64,000 nt of DNA from Parahaliea aestuarii (GTDB lineage Bacteria > Pseudomonadota > Gammaproteobacteria > Pseudomonadales > Halieaceae), in NCBI RefSeq assembly GCF_008064635.1, contig NZ_VRYZ01000003.1, positions 310,001-374,000 of the forward strand, written 5' to 3'. This document shows, piece by piece, positions 16,271 to 23,572 of the stretch (its first letter is position 1; every line of letters starts with the position of its first letter). Both the position numbers and the translations under genes were made by a program. The notes below the pieces were generated by a model. That model searched no databases. It was given only the letters and a program-made list of their open reading frames with translations, and was not told the DNA's origin.

Positions 16271-17044
16271 ATGGGCCTGGCCAAACGCATCATTCCCTGC
16301 CTGGACGTGGACAACGGCCGGGTGGTGAAGGGCGTGAACTTTGTCGGCATTCGCGACGCTGGCGACCCGGTGGAAATCGCCCGCCGCTATAACGAGCAGG
16401 GCGCAGACGAGATCACCTTTCTCGACATCACTGCCAGCCACGAGGGCCGCGACACCACCGTGCACACGGTGGAACAGATCGCCGAACAGGTGTTCATCCC
16501 CCTGACCGTGGGCGGCGGCATCCGCAGCGTGGAGGACATCCGCACCATGCTCAACGCCGGTGCCGACAAGGTCAGCATCAACACCGCTGCCATCGTAGAG
16601 CCAGAGCTGGTGCGCCGCGCCTCGGAGCGCTTCGGCGCCCAGTGCATCGTGGTGGCGATCGACGCCAAGCGGGTGGACGACGTTGACGGCAAGCCGCGCT
16701 GGGAAATCTTCACCCACGGCGGTCGCAAGCCCACCGGTATCGACGCGGTGGCCTGGGCAGTGAAAATGGCGGAACTGGGCGCCGGCGAAATCCTGCTCAC
16801 CAGCATGGACCGGGACGGCACCAAGAACGGCTTTGAACTGGGCGTCACCCGTGCCATCACCGATGCCGTGGACATTCCGGTGATCGCCTCCGGCGGCGTC
16901 GGCAACCTCGACCACCTGGTGGAGGGCATCACCCAGGGCGGCGCCGACGCGGTACTGGCTGCGTCAATCTTCCACTTCGGTGAATACACCGTGCCCCAGG
17001 CCAAGGCCTATATGGCGGAGAGGGGGATAGAGGTACGGCTCTAG
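16271..17044 (+). CDS. hisF: imidazole glycerol phosphate synthase, cyclase subunit
   Basis: This 257-residue TIM barrel starts [20 protein letters not shown] with the catalytic Asp in CLDV. It has [12 protein letters not shown], the second catalytic Asp in [10 protein letters not shown] and IASGGVGN. With HisH it forms imidazole glycerol phosphate and AICAR. It starts 2 bp after hisA and is the last gene of the operon. No good terminator was seen in the short gap to 17100. Confidence 0.97.
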   Translation: MGLAKRIIPCLDVDNGRVVKGVNFVGIRDAGDPVEIARRYNEQGADEITFLDITASHEGRDTTVHTVEQIAEQVFIPLTVGGGIRSVEDIRTMLNAGADKVSINTAAIVEPELVRRASERFGAQCIVVAIDAKRVDDVDGKPRWEIFTHGGRKPTGIDAVAWAVKMAELGAGEILLTSMDRDGTKNGFELGVTRAITDAVDIPVIASGGVGNLDHLVEGITQGGADAVLAASIFHFGEYTVPQAKAYMAERGIEVRL

Positions 17045-17099
17045 CGGTCGTTTTGCCAGCGCTGCAGGATGCCAATGCGCGGCACTGGCTCGCAGGCGT

Positions 17100-17591
17100 C
17101 TATTCAGAGTCACTTGCGTCTTTCCTGTCGAGTGCCTGCCATTCGGTTATCGATGTTGCCGGGCGAATCTCCCAGTTCTCACCATCGCGGCTGCGGTAAG
17201 CCGCATAGTTGGTGCAGCATCCTCCGGCACCCATCGCCTGGGTACCAATTTCAATCTGAATATACTCACCGTCAAATTCCAGGCGCTCTCTGACACACTG
17301 TTGCGGTAAGGGGTAAGGGGCTGGTTCGAACAGCAGTTCCCAATTCTCCGCGCTATTCCCGCGCTGTACGGATCTATAAACCTTGCAGGCCTTGATTCCG
17401 AAAATGGCGGTCTCACCCTGCGCCAGTTTCAATTCGCTAATCGGCGTTGTGAACACCGGCGCAATGTTCGAGTCAATTTTCGTACCCGGATCATGCGACA
17501 GCCCTGCCTCGGTGCAGCCACTCAGGGCGATGGCCAGGCCGACCAGCATGAGGGGATTCAGCGGGGACTGCCCTGCGAGAGGCTGCTTCAT
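17100..17591 (-). CDS. putative lipoprotein, function unknown
   Basis: This 163-residue protein has a lipoprotein signal: MKQPLAGQ, a hydrophobic stretch (PLMLVGLAIALSGC) and the lipobox LSGC with the lipidated Cys at about residue 26. The mature part has ELKLAQGETAIFGIKACKVYR and a Cys-Cys pair in GAGGCCTNYAAYRSRDGENW. I recognise no family. GGAG lies 7 nt before the ATG at 17591. The open frame continues 34 codons upstream but would bury the signal sequence. It marks the start of a patchwork of small single genes. Confidence 0.75.
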   Translation of the reverse strand: MKQPLAGQSPLNPLMLVGLAIALSGCTEAGLSHDPGTKIDSNIAPVFTTPISELKLAQGETAIFGIKACKVYRSVQRGNSAENWELLFEPAPYPLPQQCVRERLEFDGEYIQIEIGTQAMGAGGCCTNYAAYRSRDGENWEIRPATSITEWQALDRKDASDSE

Positions 17592-17736
17592 GTCATTCTC
17601 CGAATCCGGTGGCGCTCTGTGTGACTGAGTTCGCAAACATGCCATGGAGCATAAAGATACTAATCTGCGGCGTAGACACACCTGGCTTTCCACAATGTAA
17701 TGGCAACTGATCGATGCAGGCCAACGAAGATATAGC

Positions 17737-18123
17737 GTGATTCCCTATTTCAGACGGCTCTTTCCCGCGGCCTTTACGACGGCGGCGTTCGCCGCCCTGG
17801 CACATGCCGTGCTGGTGGCGATCGCAGCCGGTTCGATTGGCGCGGAACTTGTCTATATTGCCGCTCTCAGTTTTGTCGTTGCGCTAGTTGTCGCAGCCCC
17901 TTGCGGTGCAGTTCTGCTCGCCACTGTGGGGACGTTAAAGCTGAAACCGATCCCGTCCCTGTTGTTGTTTCTGGTGGCCATTCAGGTCATCGCGGTCGGC
18001 CTGGAAATGTACTTCTTTGAAAACGGCATTAGCGATACCTCCTGGCAATACGGCCTCATATCGGTCCCCGCATCATTGATTGCCTGGCATCAATCAGTCT
18101 ATTTCGTACACAAGAACATTTGA
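17737..18123 (+). CDS. small integral membrane protein, function unknown
   Basis: This 128-residue protein has about four hydrophobic segments: FTTAAFAALAHAVLVAIAAG, AELVYIAALSFVVALVVAAP, SLLLFLVAIQVIAVGLEMYF and a final weaker one near YGLISVPASLIAW. The start is GTG at 17737 with only a weak ribosome binding site. No motif points to a function. It stands alone between the divergent lipoprotein gene and the VOC gene. Confidence 0.6.
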   Translation: MIPYFRRLFPAAFTTAAFAALAHAVLVAIAAGSIGAELVYIAALSFVVALVVAAPCGAVLLATVGTLKLKPIPSLLLFLVAIQVIAVGLEMYFFENGISDTSWQYGLISVPASLIAWHQSVYFVHKNI

Positions 18124-18153
18124 ATCCGGGTTGTGGATACATTAAGGCGGGCA

Positions 18154-18546
18154 TCACCGCGGGCGGTATACACCGCAGATCTTGTGGCCGTCCGGGTCCA
18201 GGAAGTAGCAAAGGTGCATAGTACCCAAGGAGCCTTCCCGGGGGCCGGGCGGGTCCTCCACCGCAGTTGCGCCATTGGCCACGGCGACTTCATGGAACTC
18301 CTTCAGCTGCTCCGCCGAACGGCAGGCAAAGCCGATGGTAGAGCCATTGGCCACCGTGGGCGGCTTGCCGTTGATCGGCTCGGTAATACTGAAGTTGGAC
18401 CCGTTGTGGATGTAGAACAGGCGCGTCTGGCCAGTGTCGTTGACATGCACCATGGGCTCGCCCGCCCCGAGTACACCGAGTACGGCATTGTAGAAGCGCT
18501 TTGACCTTTCGATATCGCTGGACCCGATCATGACGTGGTTAAGCAT
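18154..18546 (-). CDS. VOC (glyoxalase/bleomycin resistance) family protein
   Basis: This 130-residue protein is built of two beta-alpha-beta-beta-beta modules typical of the vicinal oxygen chelate fold. It starts MLNHVMIGSSDIERSKRFYNA and ends HLCYFLDPDGHKICGVY. The metal-ligand pattern is visible: His in LNHVMIG, His in TMHLCYF and the acidic region near DPDGHK. Proteins of this type include lactoylglutathione lyase-like and unknown-substrate enzymes. The exact substrate cannot be read here. Confidence 0.85.
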   Translation of the reverse strand: MLNHVMIGSSDIERSKRFYNAVLGVLGAGEPMVHVNDTGQTRLFYIHNGSNFSITEPINGKPPTVANGSTIGFACRSAEQLKEFHEVAVANGATAVEDPPGPREGSLGTMHLCYFLDPDGHKICGVYRPR

Positions 18547-18595
18547 GGTTTCCTCTTCGGCTGGCTGATTACTGTAAGCGTGACTGCAGCGGGAG

Positions 18596-19096
18596 CTAGA
18601 ACGCTCCGCCCAGATCCTCTACCGCCTCCACCACGATGGCGGAGCCCACGCCGATGCGCAGGATGTCCGCGCCCACGCGGATCAGTTTGTAGGCCGGATC
18701 GTCATAGCCTAGACGCATTTGCAGGTCATGGGGAAGCGGGTAGTACACGATGTCATCCGGCAAGCGGTGGCCCAGGCTCCATTTGCGCGCCTGCCCCGGG
18801 GGCATGCAGCCGTTGCCTTTTTTCGCCAGTCCGGGAGGACAGCCGCGCTGGCTGAACTCGCCGCGGTAGTAGTCGTGGATGATGGCGCGGTGAGGGCTGT
18901 CGAACACAATATCGATGTCGATACCGCCGCGATCCTGCGCCTTGCCGGATTTACCAGCATGTTTCGCGGCGCTGGATTTATCCTTGTGGGGACCGCCGGC
19001 GTGGGCAGGCGGATCGGCGTGGGCGGCCGTCACCAGGGCAAGTGTGGCAAGCAAGGTTACGGCGCTGTTCAGCAAAGTGTATTTAATATTCCGCAT
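18596..19096 (-). CDS. exported RcnB/CigR-like protein
   Basis: This 166-residue protein has a signal peptide (MRNIKYTLLNS, hydrophobic core, AHA cleavage). A basic, Lys/His/Gly-rich linker follows, then the conserved region YYRGEFSQRGCPPGLAKKGN, then CMPPGQARKW and a C-terminal domain with LPDDIVYYPLP and RVGADILRIGV. The CPPGLAKK and PPGQ pattern is seen in CigR/RcnB-like periplasmic proteins. GGAG lies 6 nt before the ATG at 19096, which I prefer over the ATG at 19108. The role is unknown; metal homeostasis or regulation of envelope proteins is known for relatives. Confidence 0.65.
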   Translation of the reverse strand: MRNIKYTLLNSAVTLLATLALVTAAHADPPAHAGGPHKDKSSAAKHAGKSGKAQDRGGIDIDIVFDSPHRAIIHDYYRGEFSQRGCPPGLAKKGNGCMPPGQARKWSLGHRLPDDIVYYPLPHDLQMRLGYDDPAYKLIRVGADILRIGVGSAIVVEAVEDLGGAF

Positions 19097-19195
19097 GGCA
19101 ATCTCCATGAATCCGCTTGCAGACTACAGAGTAGAAGATGAACCCGAGCTGAACGGCTCAGGGGCGAAGTTGATTGTCCCTCAGGCGGGTTTACG

Positions 19196-19753
19196 TCAGT
19201 CATTTTTATAAACTTCGTAACGTAACTCCGCCATACCTGACCCCATCTGGCGAACGAATACCAGCTGGAGAGCCGGGCTTAATGCGCGACGCGGAAAGAG
19301 AGGCTTCCCTTTGCCAAGCGTGGCAGAGCCAAGCTGAACAATGATTTCATCCAGTAAGCCGGCGTCGTAGAACTGACCAGCCAGATCGCCGCCACCCACA
19401 ATCCAGATGTTCTTGTCTTTGGCGGCGACCCGCATTTCCCGGTGAACCTGGCGGACATCTCCATTTGCAAAATGAATGTCCGCACCGTCAATCGCAGGCA
19501 GCTTGCGACTTGAGAATACCCATGCTGGCTGGCTGTATGGCCATGGTGAGCCAGTCTCTTTGGCGACCTGATCCGCATTGCGCATCATCCATTCATAGGT
19601 GGCTGACCCCATGGCCAGCGCACCTACATCGGCAATGAATTCCGGATAGCTGGAATCATCAAGATTCCCCAGCGGGAAAAGCCAATCAAGTGAGTCGTCT
19701 TCAGTGGCGAGAAATCCGTCAAGGCTTGTGGCAGTGTAATACTGAGTCTTCAT
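19196..19753 (-). CDS. dihydrofolate reductase-like (RibD C-terminal family) protein
   Basis: This 185-residue protein is of the RibD_C/DHFR-like superfamily. It has YYTATSLDGFLA at the N-terminus, GALAMGSATYEWM, the NADPH-binding IWIVGGGDLAGQFYD and EIIVQLGSATLGKGKPLFP. Such stand-alone proteins are common but their substrates are generally unknown. It is downstream of the cupin gene and the tiny coupled frame on the same strand, so co-transcription is possible. Confidence 0.82.
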   Translation of the reverse strand: MKTQYYTATSLDGFLATEDDSLDWLFPLGNLDDSSYPEFIADVGALAMGSATYEWMMRNADQVAKETGSPWPYSQPAWVFSSRKLPAIDGADIHFANGDVRQVHREMRVAAKDKNIWIVGGGDLAGQFYDAGLLDEIIVQLGSATLGKGKPLFPRRALSPALQLVFVRQMGSGMAELRYEVYKND

Positions 19754-19796
19754 TGCTTTTGTCAGTAGCTTCTGATGGGTTTGAAAATGTAGTCAT

Positions 19797-19889
19797 TCAA
19801 GTACCGCCCTCAAGAATCGATTTCAGTGCGGCCAGATCCTTTTCAACGGCCCGCCTGTCTTCGGCGAACACCTGCAGCTTGTTATACAC
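19797..19889 (-). CDS. possible 30-residue frame overlapping the cupin gene end
   Basis: A GTG at 19889 overlaps the cupin stop (GTGTATAA) and opens a 30-codon frame with a strongly charged, helix-like sequence (KLQVFAEDRRAVEKDLAALK). Its end lies 43 bp before the dihydrofolate reductase-like gene. It could be a tiny coupled protein or the surviving C-terminus of a lost gene. Evidence is only composition and the overlap. Confidence 0.25.
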   Translation of the reverse strand: MYNKLQVFAEDRRAVEKDLAALKSILEGGT

Positions 19890-20193
19890 TGCCCGCTTTC
19901 TCCACTACCAGTACACGTGCTTCACCGATCGGGTGCGCAACATGTTCCGTTCCGACCGATGCATAGAATATGTCCCCGACCTCCAGTAGCACGCTGCTTT
20001 CGCTTCCGTTGATACGGTAGAGCATCTCCACCCTTCCATCCAGCACTACGAAAACCTCCTGGCCGTCGTTCACATGCCATCTATAAGGAGTGTCGGTCCA
20101 GTGTAGCCTCGTCGTTATGCCGTCCATGTTGGCTATATCTTTCGCGCCCCAAGCCCTCGACGCTATGAATTCTTTCGATCTGATTACTTTCAC
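19882..20193 (-). CDS. small cupin-domain protein
   Basis: This 103-residue protein is a single beta-barrel cupin. Motif 1 is degenerate (YRWHVNDGQEVFVVLDGRVE, with one His and a Glu), and motif 2 reads GDIFYASVGTEHVAHP. The metal site could be formed by His, Glu and His. No partner enzyme is fused. A LysR remnant lies to its right on the other strand, so the cupin may once have been a divergently regulated target. Confidence 0.78.
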   Translation of the reverse strand: MKVIRSKEFIASRAWGAKDIANMDGITTRLHWTDTPYRWHVNDGQEVFVVLDGRVEMLYRINGSESSVLLEVGDIFYASVGTEHVAHPIGEARVLVVEKAGSV

Positions 20194-20347
20194 CGTTCGA
20201 TCCTGTGTTTATAGTGCCCGCATTCTCTCGCTGTGCATGATTGTTGTCATCCACCTTTACGTCGAGTACATGCGACAGGCCGGAATCAGTGGGAGTGACA
20301 GGCGGTGACTGCCGGGCTCACGTCGTACTCATTGTGGCGCCGGACCC

Positions 20348-20599
20348 AGTCCATATCGAGGTCCATACCCTCGAAATGTGTATCAACGCAGTGGCTGGCG
20401 GCAGGGCATTTGCCTGTCTTCTTACAGCCTGGCGGGTGAAATGATACGCAGGGGTGTATTGGTCAGGCTCTTTGACCTGGAAATCGTACCGGGCTTTACC
20501 TTCTCGCTACTTAATGACCCTGAGTCTCCAAGCCTTGCCAGGATCGAGTTGTTCAAGTCCTGGTTGAGACAGGAGCTTGCCACGACCCCGGGGCTGTAA
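20348..20599 (+). pseudogene. LysR-family regulator, C-terminal remnant with a frameshift
   Basis: The plus strand encodes the end of a LysR effector domain. The first part, HTLEMCINAVAG, is in one frame. The continuation, QGICLSSYSLAGEMIRRG, then LVRLFDLEIVPGF and FKSWLRQELA, is in another; the shift falls near 20398. In GcvA-type LysR proteins this region reads as one chain (A-x-x-G-x-G-(V/I)-x-L-(A/S), then LVRxFDxE, ending FRDWLLxE). No helix-turn-helix part is present upstream, so the gene is both truncated and frameshifted. Confidence 0.6.
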
Positions 20600-20684
20600 C
20601 GGCTTAGGGTGGTCTTGTGGCCTTTAGCGCGTCCGGCGTCGGAGGCGCGTAGCGGCACAGTTACCAGAGTGAGTACCAGCAGCG

Positions 20685-20753
20685 TCTTAACGCTTGGCTT
20701 TGCGGCGTGCCGGAGCGCCAGCGCTGGCCGCCCGACAACAGCCCTGGTTAAGC
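20685..20753 (-). other. attC-like recombination site after higA
   Basis: This 69-bp stretch is bounded by GCTTAAC and GTTAAGA when read on the minus strand. The first matches the RYYYAAC core exactly and the second differs from GTTRRRY at one position. Inside are imperfectly complementary arms (GGCT...GGGCG against CGCC...AGCC) and a central palindrome GCCAGCGCTGGC, as in integron attC sites. The higA stop codon lies within the first core, a common cassette layout. Confidence 0.5.
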
Positions 20754-21041
20754 TGCTTCGAAGTCCAGGCGATGAATACCATCCAGATTGACTTTGCCGC
20801 GAGCCACCCATAGGTCATACATATCTTGCATCGCCAACCAACTCTCAGGAGTACGCCCGAGAACCTTGGATAACCGAAGAGACATTTCCGGGCTAATACC
20901 ACTGGCTCCTTTGAGAAGCCGAGACAATGTGGAAGGTGAGACCCCAAGACTGGACGCAAGCTGACGGGAACTGATGCCAAAAGGCTCCAGGTAAACTTCC
21001 CGAATGAATTCACCGGGATGCGGGGGATTATGCATAGTCAT
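20748..21041 (-). CDS. higA: HigA-family antitoxin
   Basis: This 97-residue XRE-type antitoxin binds its toxin and represses the operon. The N-terminus [20 protein letters not shown] is diagnostic of HigA (the HPGE motif). The helix-turn-helix follows: [20 protein letters not shown], with [19 protein letters not shown]. The ATG at 21041 overlaps the HigB stop (TAATG); a TTG at 21050 is the alternative. As usual for HigBA, the toxin gene comes first. An attC-like site follows immediately. Confidence 0.92.
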   Translation of the reverse strand: MTMHNPPHPGEFIREVYLEPFGISSRQLASSLGVSPSTLSRLLKGASGISPEMSLRLSKVLGRTPESWLAMQDMYDLWVARGKVNLDGIHRLDFEAA

Positions 21042-21319
21042 TAGTGACAATCCTCATAATCAAGAACGTAGGCGTTGCCGTCCTGAAATTCGAACGTCAT
21101 GCGCCAGTTTCCGTTGACCCGAATCGACCACCGTCCTTTGTCATTGCCCTTCAATGGGTGAAGGCGAAAACCTGGGATATCCATATCTTCCACGGAAGTG
21201 GCCGTATCCAGAGCAGCCAGCTGCATACGCAGCTTCTTGGCATGGTCTGGTTGTATGCCAGACGTGTGGCCGGTCGAGTAAAACCGCTTCAGTCCTTTGT
21301 GGCGGAATGATTTAATCAT
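21041..21319 (-). CDS. higB: HigB-family toxin (RelE superfamily)
   Basis: This 92-residue ribosome-dependent mRNA endonuclease family member begins [17 protein letters not shown]. It has the conserved segments [20 protein letters not shown] and RMTFEFQDG, ending VLDYEDCH. Toxins of this family cut translated mRNAs and are held inactive by HigA. A perfect 7-bp inverted repeat lies 17 bp upstream of the ATG and probably serves as the autorepression operator. The pair sits between two attC-like sites, the typical setting of toxin-antitoxin cassettes in chromosomal integrons. Confidence 0.93.
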   Translation of the reverse strand: MIKSFRHKGLKRFYSTGHTSGIQPDHAKKLRMQLAALDTATSVEDMDIPGFRLHPLKGNDKGRWSIRVNGNWRMTFEFQDGNAYVLDYEDCH

Positions 21320-21335
21320 GAGGGAATCGTAGCGC

Positions 21336-21352
21336 GTTGCGCACCGCGCAAC
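21336..21352. promoter_or_regulatory. probable HigBA operator palindrome
   Basis: GTTGCGC and GCGCAAC are perfect 7-bp arms around a 3-bp centre, 17 bp upstream of the higB ATG. Type II toxin-antitoxin operons are typically repressed through such palindromes by the antitoxin. Confidence 0.55.
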
Positions 21353-21428
21353 AATGGAGCTTGGCGTCCGCGTAACCGGACGACCTGAGCGCAGCGAAAG
21401 ACGTTCCGCGTTAATGCGCTTGTTAGAG
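21346..21428 (-). other. attC-like recombination site after the amidase gene
   Basis: Read on the minus strand, the site starts 3 bp after the amidase stop with CTCTAAC followed by AAGCGC, the usual 'TAACAA' opening of attC sites. The arms CGCATTAACGCGGAACG and CGTCCGGTTACGCG are almost complementary with bulged bases and enclose a TTCGCTGCGCTCA loop region. The distal core is GTTGCGC, one base from GTTRRRY, and it doubles as half of the HigBA operator. Confidence 0.5.
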
Positions 21429-21431
21429 CTT

Positions 21432-22631
21432 TTATTGAAACAACTGTTTTACTGCCGAAATTAAAAATTCATCTTGATAAAAACCAGCAGCAATAGATAA
21501 ACCAACAGGCGCATTATCAACTGTTGTCATTGGGATGGTTATTTCAGGAAGTCTAGCCACCCCTGAAAATGCGGTAATCGCCATTGTTCTATCGTAAAAA
21601 TCCATCGCGGTTTCCATGTGTTCAAAAGCCCCTTTCAATGGCGCAATAGTCGGTATTGTCGGAAATAAAATTAAGTCGCCTTTTTGAAAAAATGAAGTTA
21701 TTCGATTAAACATCTTTTCACAAAGCATCAGTGAGCCACTGACCTTCTTGCGGTCAAAGTTACGCACCGTTTCATACTTCATGGCAAAAAATGGGCTTAA
21801 ATCAGGCGATTCATTTTCAATCCAATTTCCAACCGTATTCAAAAAATCAAATGTTTGTAATGGTCTTAAAGCATCTGCGTTCAATTTGTCGAGCGTCATT
21901 GGATCATTGGTAATTTCACCTAATGTGATTGAAATTATATTCGCATCACAACGAGATGATAGCGCATCAATCTTGCATTTTAACGCCTTAGCTACCTCGG
22001 TATTTGATAAGGTAAAAGCGTCTTCAAGAAGATAAATATTTTGTATTTTTTCTGGTGTCGTATTTTCACTGCGAAGCAGTGTTCCCATCACTTTACCTAG
22101 CGTATTGAGGTTACCTGCAAAGGCTCCAACCGTACTTGTGCTTGGCACAAAAGGTAAAACACCAGCTTCAGAAATTCGGTGCATCGTCGGGCGCATTGCA
22201 TAAACGCCACATAAACTAGCAGGGACACGAATAGATCCAGCGGAGTCCGTACCAATGGAAAAATCAACCAAACCACAAGCAACCGCTGAAGCTGATCCAC
22301 TTGATGACCCGCCTGGAATTCGATCAGGAACAGTTGGATTTATCGGAGTACCAAAAAAATAACTCTCGCCATCTAAGCTATAGGTAAATTCGTCTGATAC
22401 GGTTTTACCAAGACAGGTCGCGCCAGCCTCTAGTAACTGATCAATACAAAGCGCATTGTATGACGGGGCGTCATGCTTATCTTTCCAAGACGGGCTGCCG
22501 TAGGAGGTTTTGTGGCCAGCAATATCAATATTGTCTTTTACTGCGAAAGTTAGACCATCTAAAGAACCCTTTGAATACGGTTCTAAAGTAAAGGTTTCAA
22601 CAAATGCACCTGATGATGAAAAATCGTACAT
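21432..22631 (-). CDS. amidase signature-family enzyme
   Basis: This 399-residue amidase has the complete catalytic triad: Lys in AVKDNID, the cis-Ser in GGSSSGSASAVA and the nucleophilic Ser in GTDSAGSIRVPA. The C-terminal part has ITIPMTTVDNAPVGLSIAAG. The substrate is unknown; relatives include glutamyl-tRNA amidotransferase subunit A-like and aryl-acylamidase enzymes. The gene is clearly more AT-rich than its neighbours, with many AAA, AAT and TTT codons, a sign of recent transfer. An attC-like site begins 3 bp after its stop, and GTTAGGA, a possible cassette start, lies about 40 bp before its ATG. Confidence 0.88.
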   Translation of the reverse strand: MYDFSSSGAFVETFTLEPYSKGSLDGLTFAVKDNIDIAGHKTSYGSPSWKDKHDAPSYNALCIDQLLEAGATCLGKTVSDEFTYSLDGESYFFGTPINPTVPDRIPGGSSSGSASAVACGLVDFSIGTDSAGSIRVPASLCGVYAMRPTMHRISEAGVLPFVPSTSTVGAFAGNLNTLGKVMGTLLRSENTTPEKIQNIYLLEDAFTLSNTEVAKALKCKIDALSSRCDANIISITLGEITNDPMTLDKLNADALRPLQTFDFLNTVGNWIENESPDLSPFFAMKYETVRNFDRKKVSGSLMLCEKMFNRITSFFQKGDLILFPTIPTIAPLKGAFEHMETAMDFYDRTMAITAFSGVARLPEITIPMTTVDNAPVGLSIAAGFYQDEFLISAVKQLFQ

Positions 22632-23115
22632 TACTTTCTCTGCGATTCATGTGATGGATAGTTGAAGATGTCCTAACAGCTACATAATTTGAAACTTTCT
22701 GATACCACAACAGCCACCTGCTTACAGCTTGAATTCGACCTCATCGAGCGTACCACCAGCCTTTCCCCGGTTTCCATACTTCCGTGCCAGCACGCCAGAG
22801 CGTTGAACACTGAAATTTTCAGTGTGCACCCCGGTAATATCGGCCCTTTGTCAACGAAGACAACCCGCCATGCCCGGCTAATTATGTGGCCTGCAAGATG
22901 ATGCCTTCTGGGTCAGTCGATTTTGTCCCTTTAAAAGCGGCTTGTCCCTGCGGATTCAGCTAGCCGGAAAAGGACTCTTGCATGTGTTTTGGTGAACGTC
23001 GTTGTTGACCGCTCAAAGTCAATTATTGCCCTGCGTCGTGACGAGCTTGCCACAGGCGAAGGAGCGCAAGACGGTGATGTACAAGCAGGTGGCGGCGATA
23101 CCAGCGTTGCGGGAC
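22632..23115. other. 484-bp stretch without a supported gene
   Basis: It contains TCCTAAC at 22671-22677 (GTTAGGA on the minus strand, a possible cassette boundary) and GTTGAAC at 22802. A perfect inverted repeat at 22807-22825 has 9-bp arms ACACTGAAA/TTTCAGTGT. No frame here has recognisable protein features. Confidence 0.5.
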
Positions 23116-23571
23116 TCAGAGCGCCAGTGTCATGAAAACACTGTTGGGATCGAGCCGGTAGTCGGCGAAGGGCTCGCAGTAGCTAAAGCCGTGCTTCTCG
23201 TAGAGTCTGCGCGCGGGCAGGAAGAAGTTCTGGGTGCCGGTTTCCAGGCTCAGGCGCTGGAAGCCGCGCGCGCGAGCTTCGCCCAGCAGGTGGATGAGCA
23301 GTCGATTGCCGACACCGCGGCCCCGGGCAGCGTTGGCGGTACGCATGGATTTAATCTCGCCATGCCCGGGTTCAAGGGCCTTCAGCGCTACGCAACCGAG
23401 TACAACGTTCCTTTCTTTCAGGCACCAGAAGGTAATGGAGGGCTGCCTGAGGCCCTCCACGTCCAGCGCGTGGACGCTCTCGGGCGGCGAGGTGGCGTAC
23501 ATATCCTCCAGGTGCTCGCGCAGCAGGGCGATAACACCCTCGCCGCGCAGGTCATCAATGCGAATCTCCAT
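23116..23571 (-). CDS. GNAT-family N-acetyltransferase
   Basis: This 151-residue protein has the GNAT fold with acetyl-CoA loop ARGRGVGNRLL (the RxxGxG/A motif). It is preceded by the IKSMRTAN strand and followed by FQRLSLETGTQNFFLPARRLYEKHGF. It resembles YjgM/PhnO-type small-molecule acetyltransferases. Its ATG lies 1 bp after the stop of the RND permease, so it is the last gene of that operon. A link to drug modification is possible but unproven. Confidence 0.88.
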   Translation of the reverse strand: MEIRIDDLRGEGVIALLREHLEDMYATSPPESVHALDVEGLRQPSITFWCLKERNVVLGCVALKALEPGHGEIKSMRTANAARGRGVGNRLLIHLLGEARARGFQRLSLETGTQNFFLPARRLYEKHGFSYCEPFADYRLDPNSVFMTLAL

Positions 23572-23572
23572 G

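Noticed and set aside
22671..22808. A third attC site upstream of the amidase
   Set aside because: TCCTAAC at 22671 and GTTGAAC at 22802 resemble cores, but I could not find complementary arms between them; only the single possible boundary is noted.
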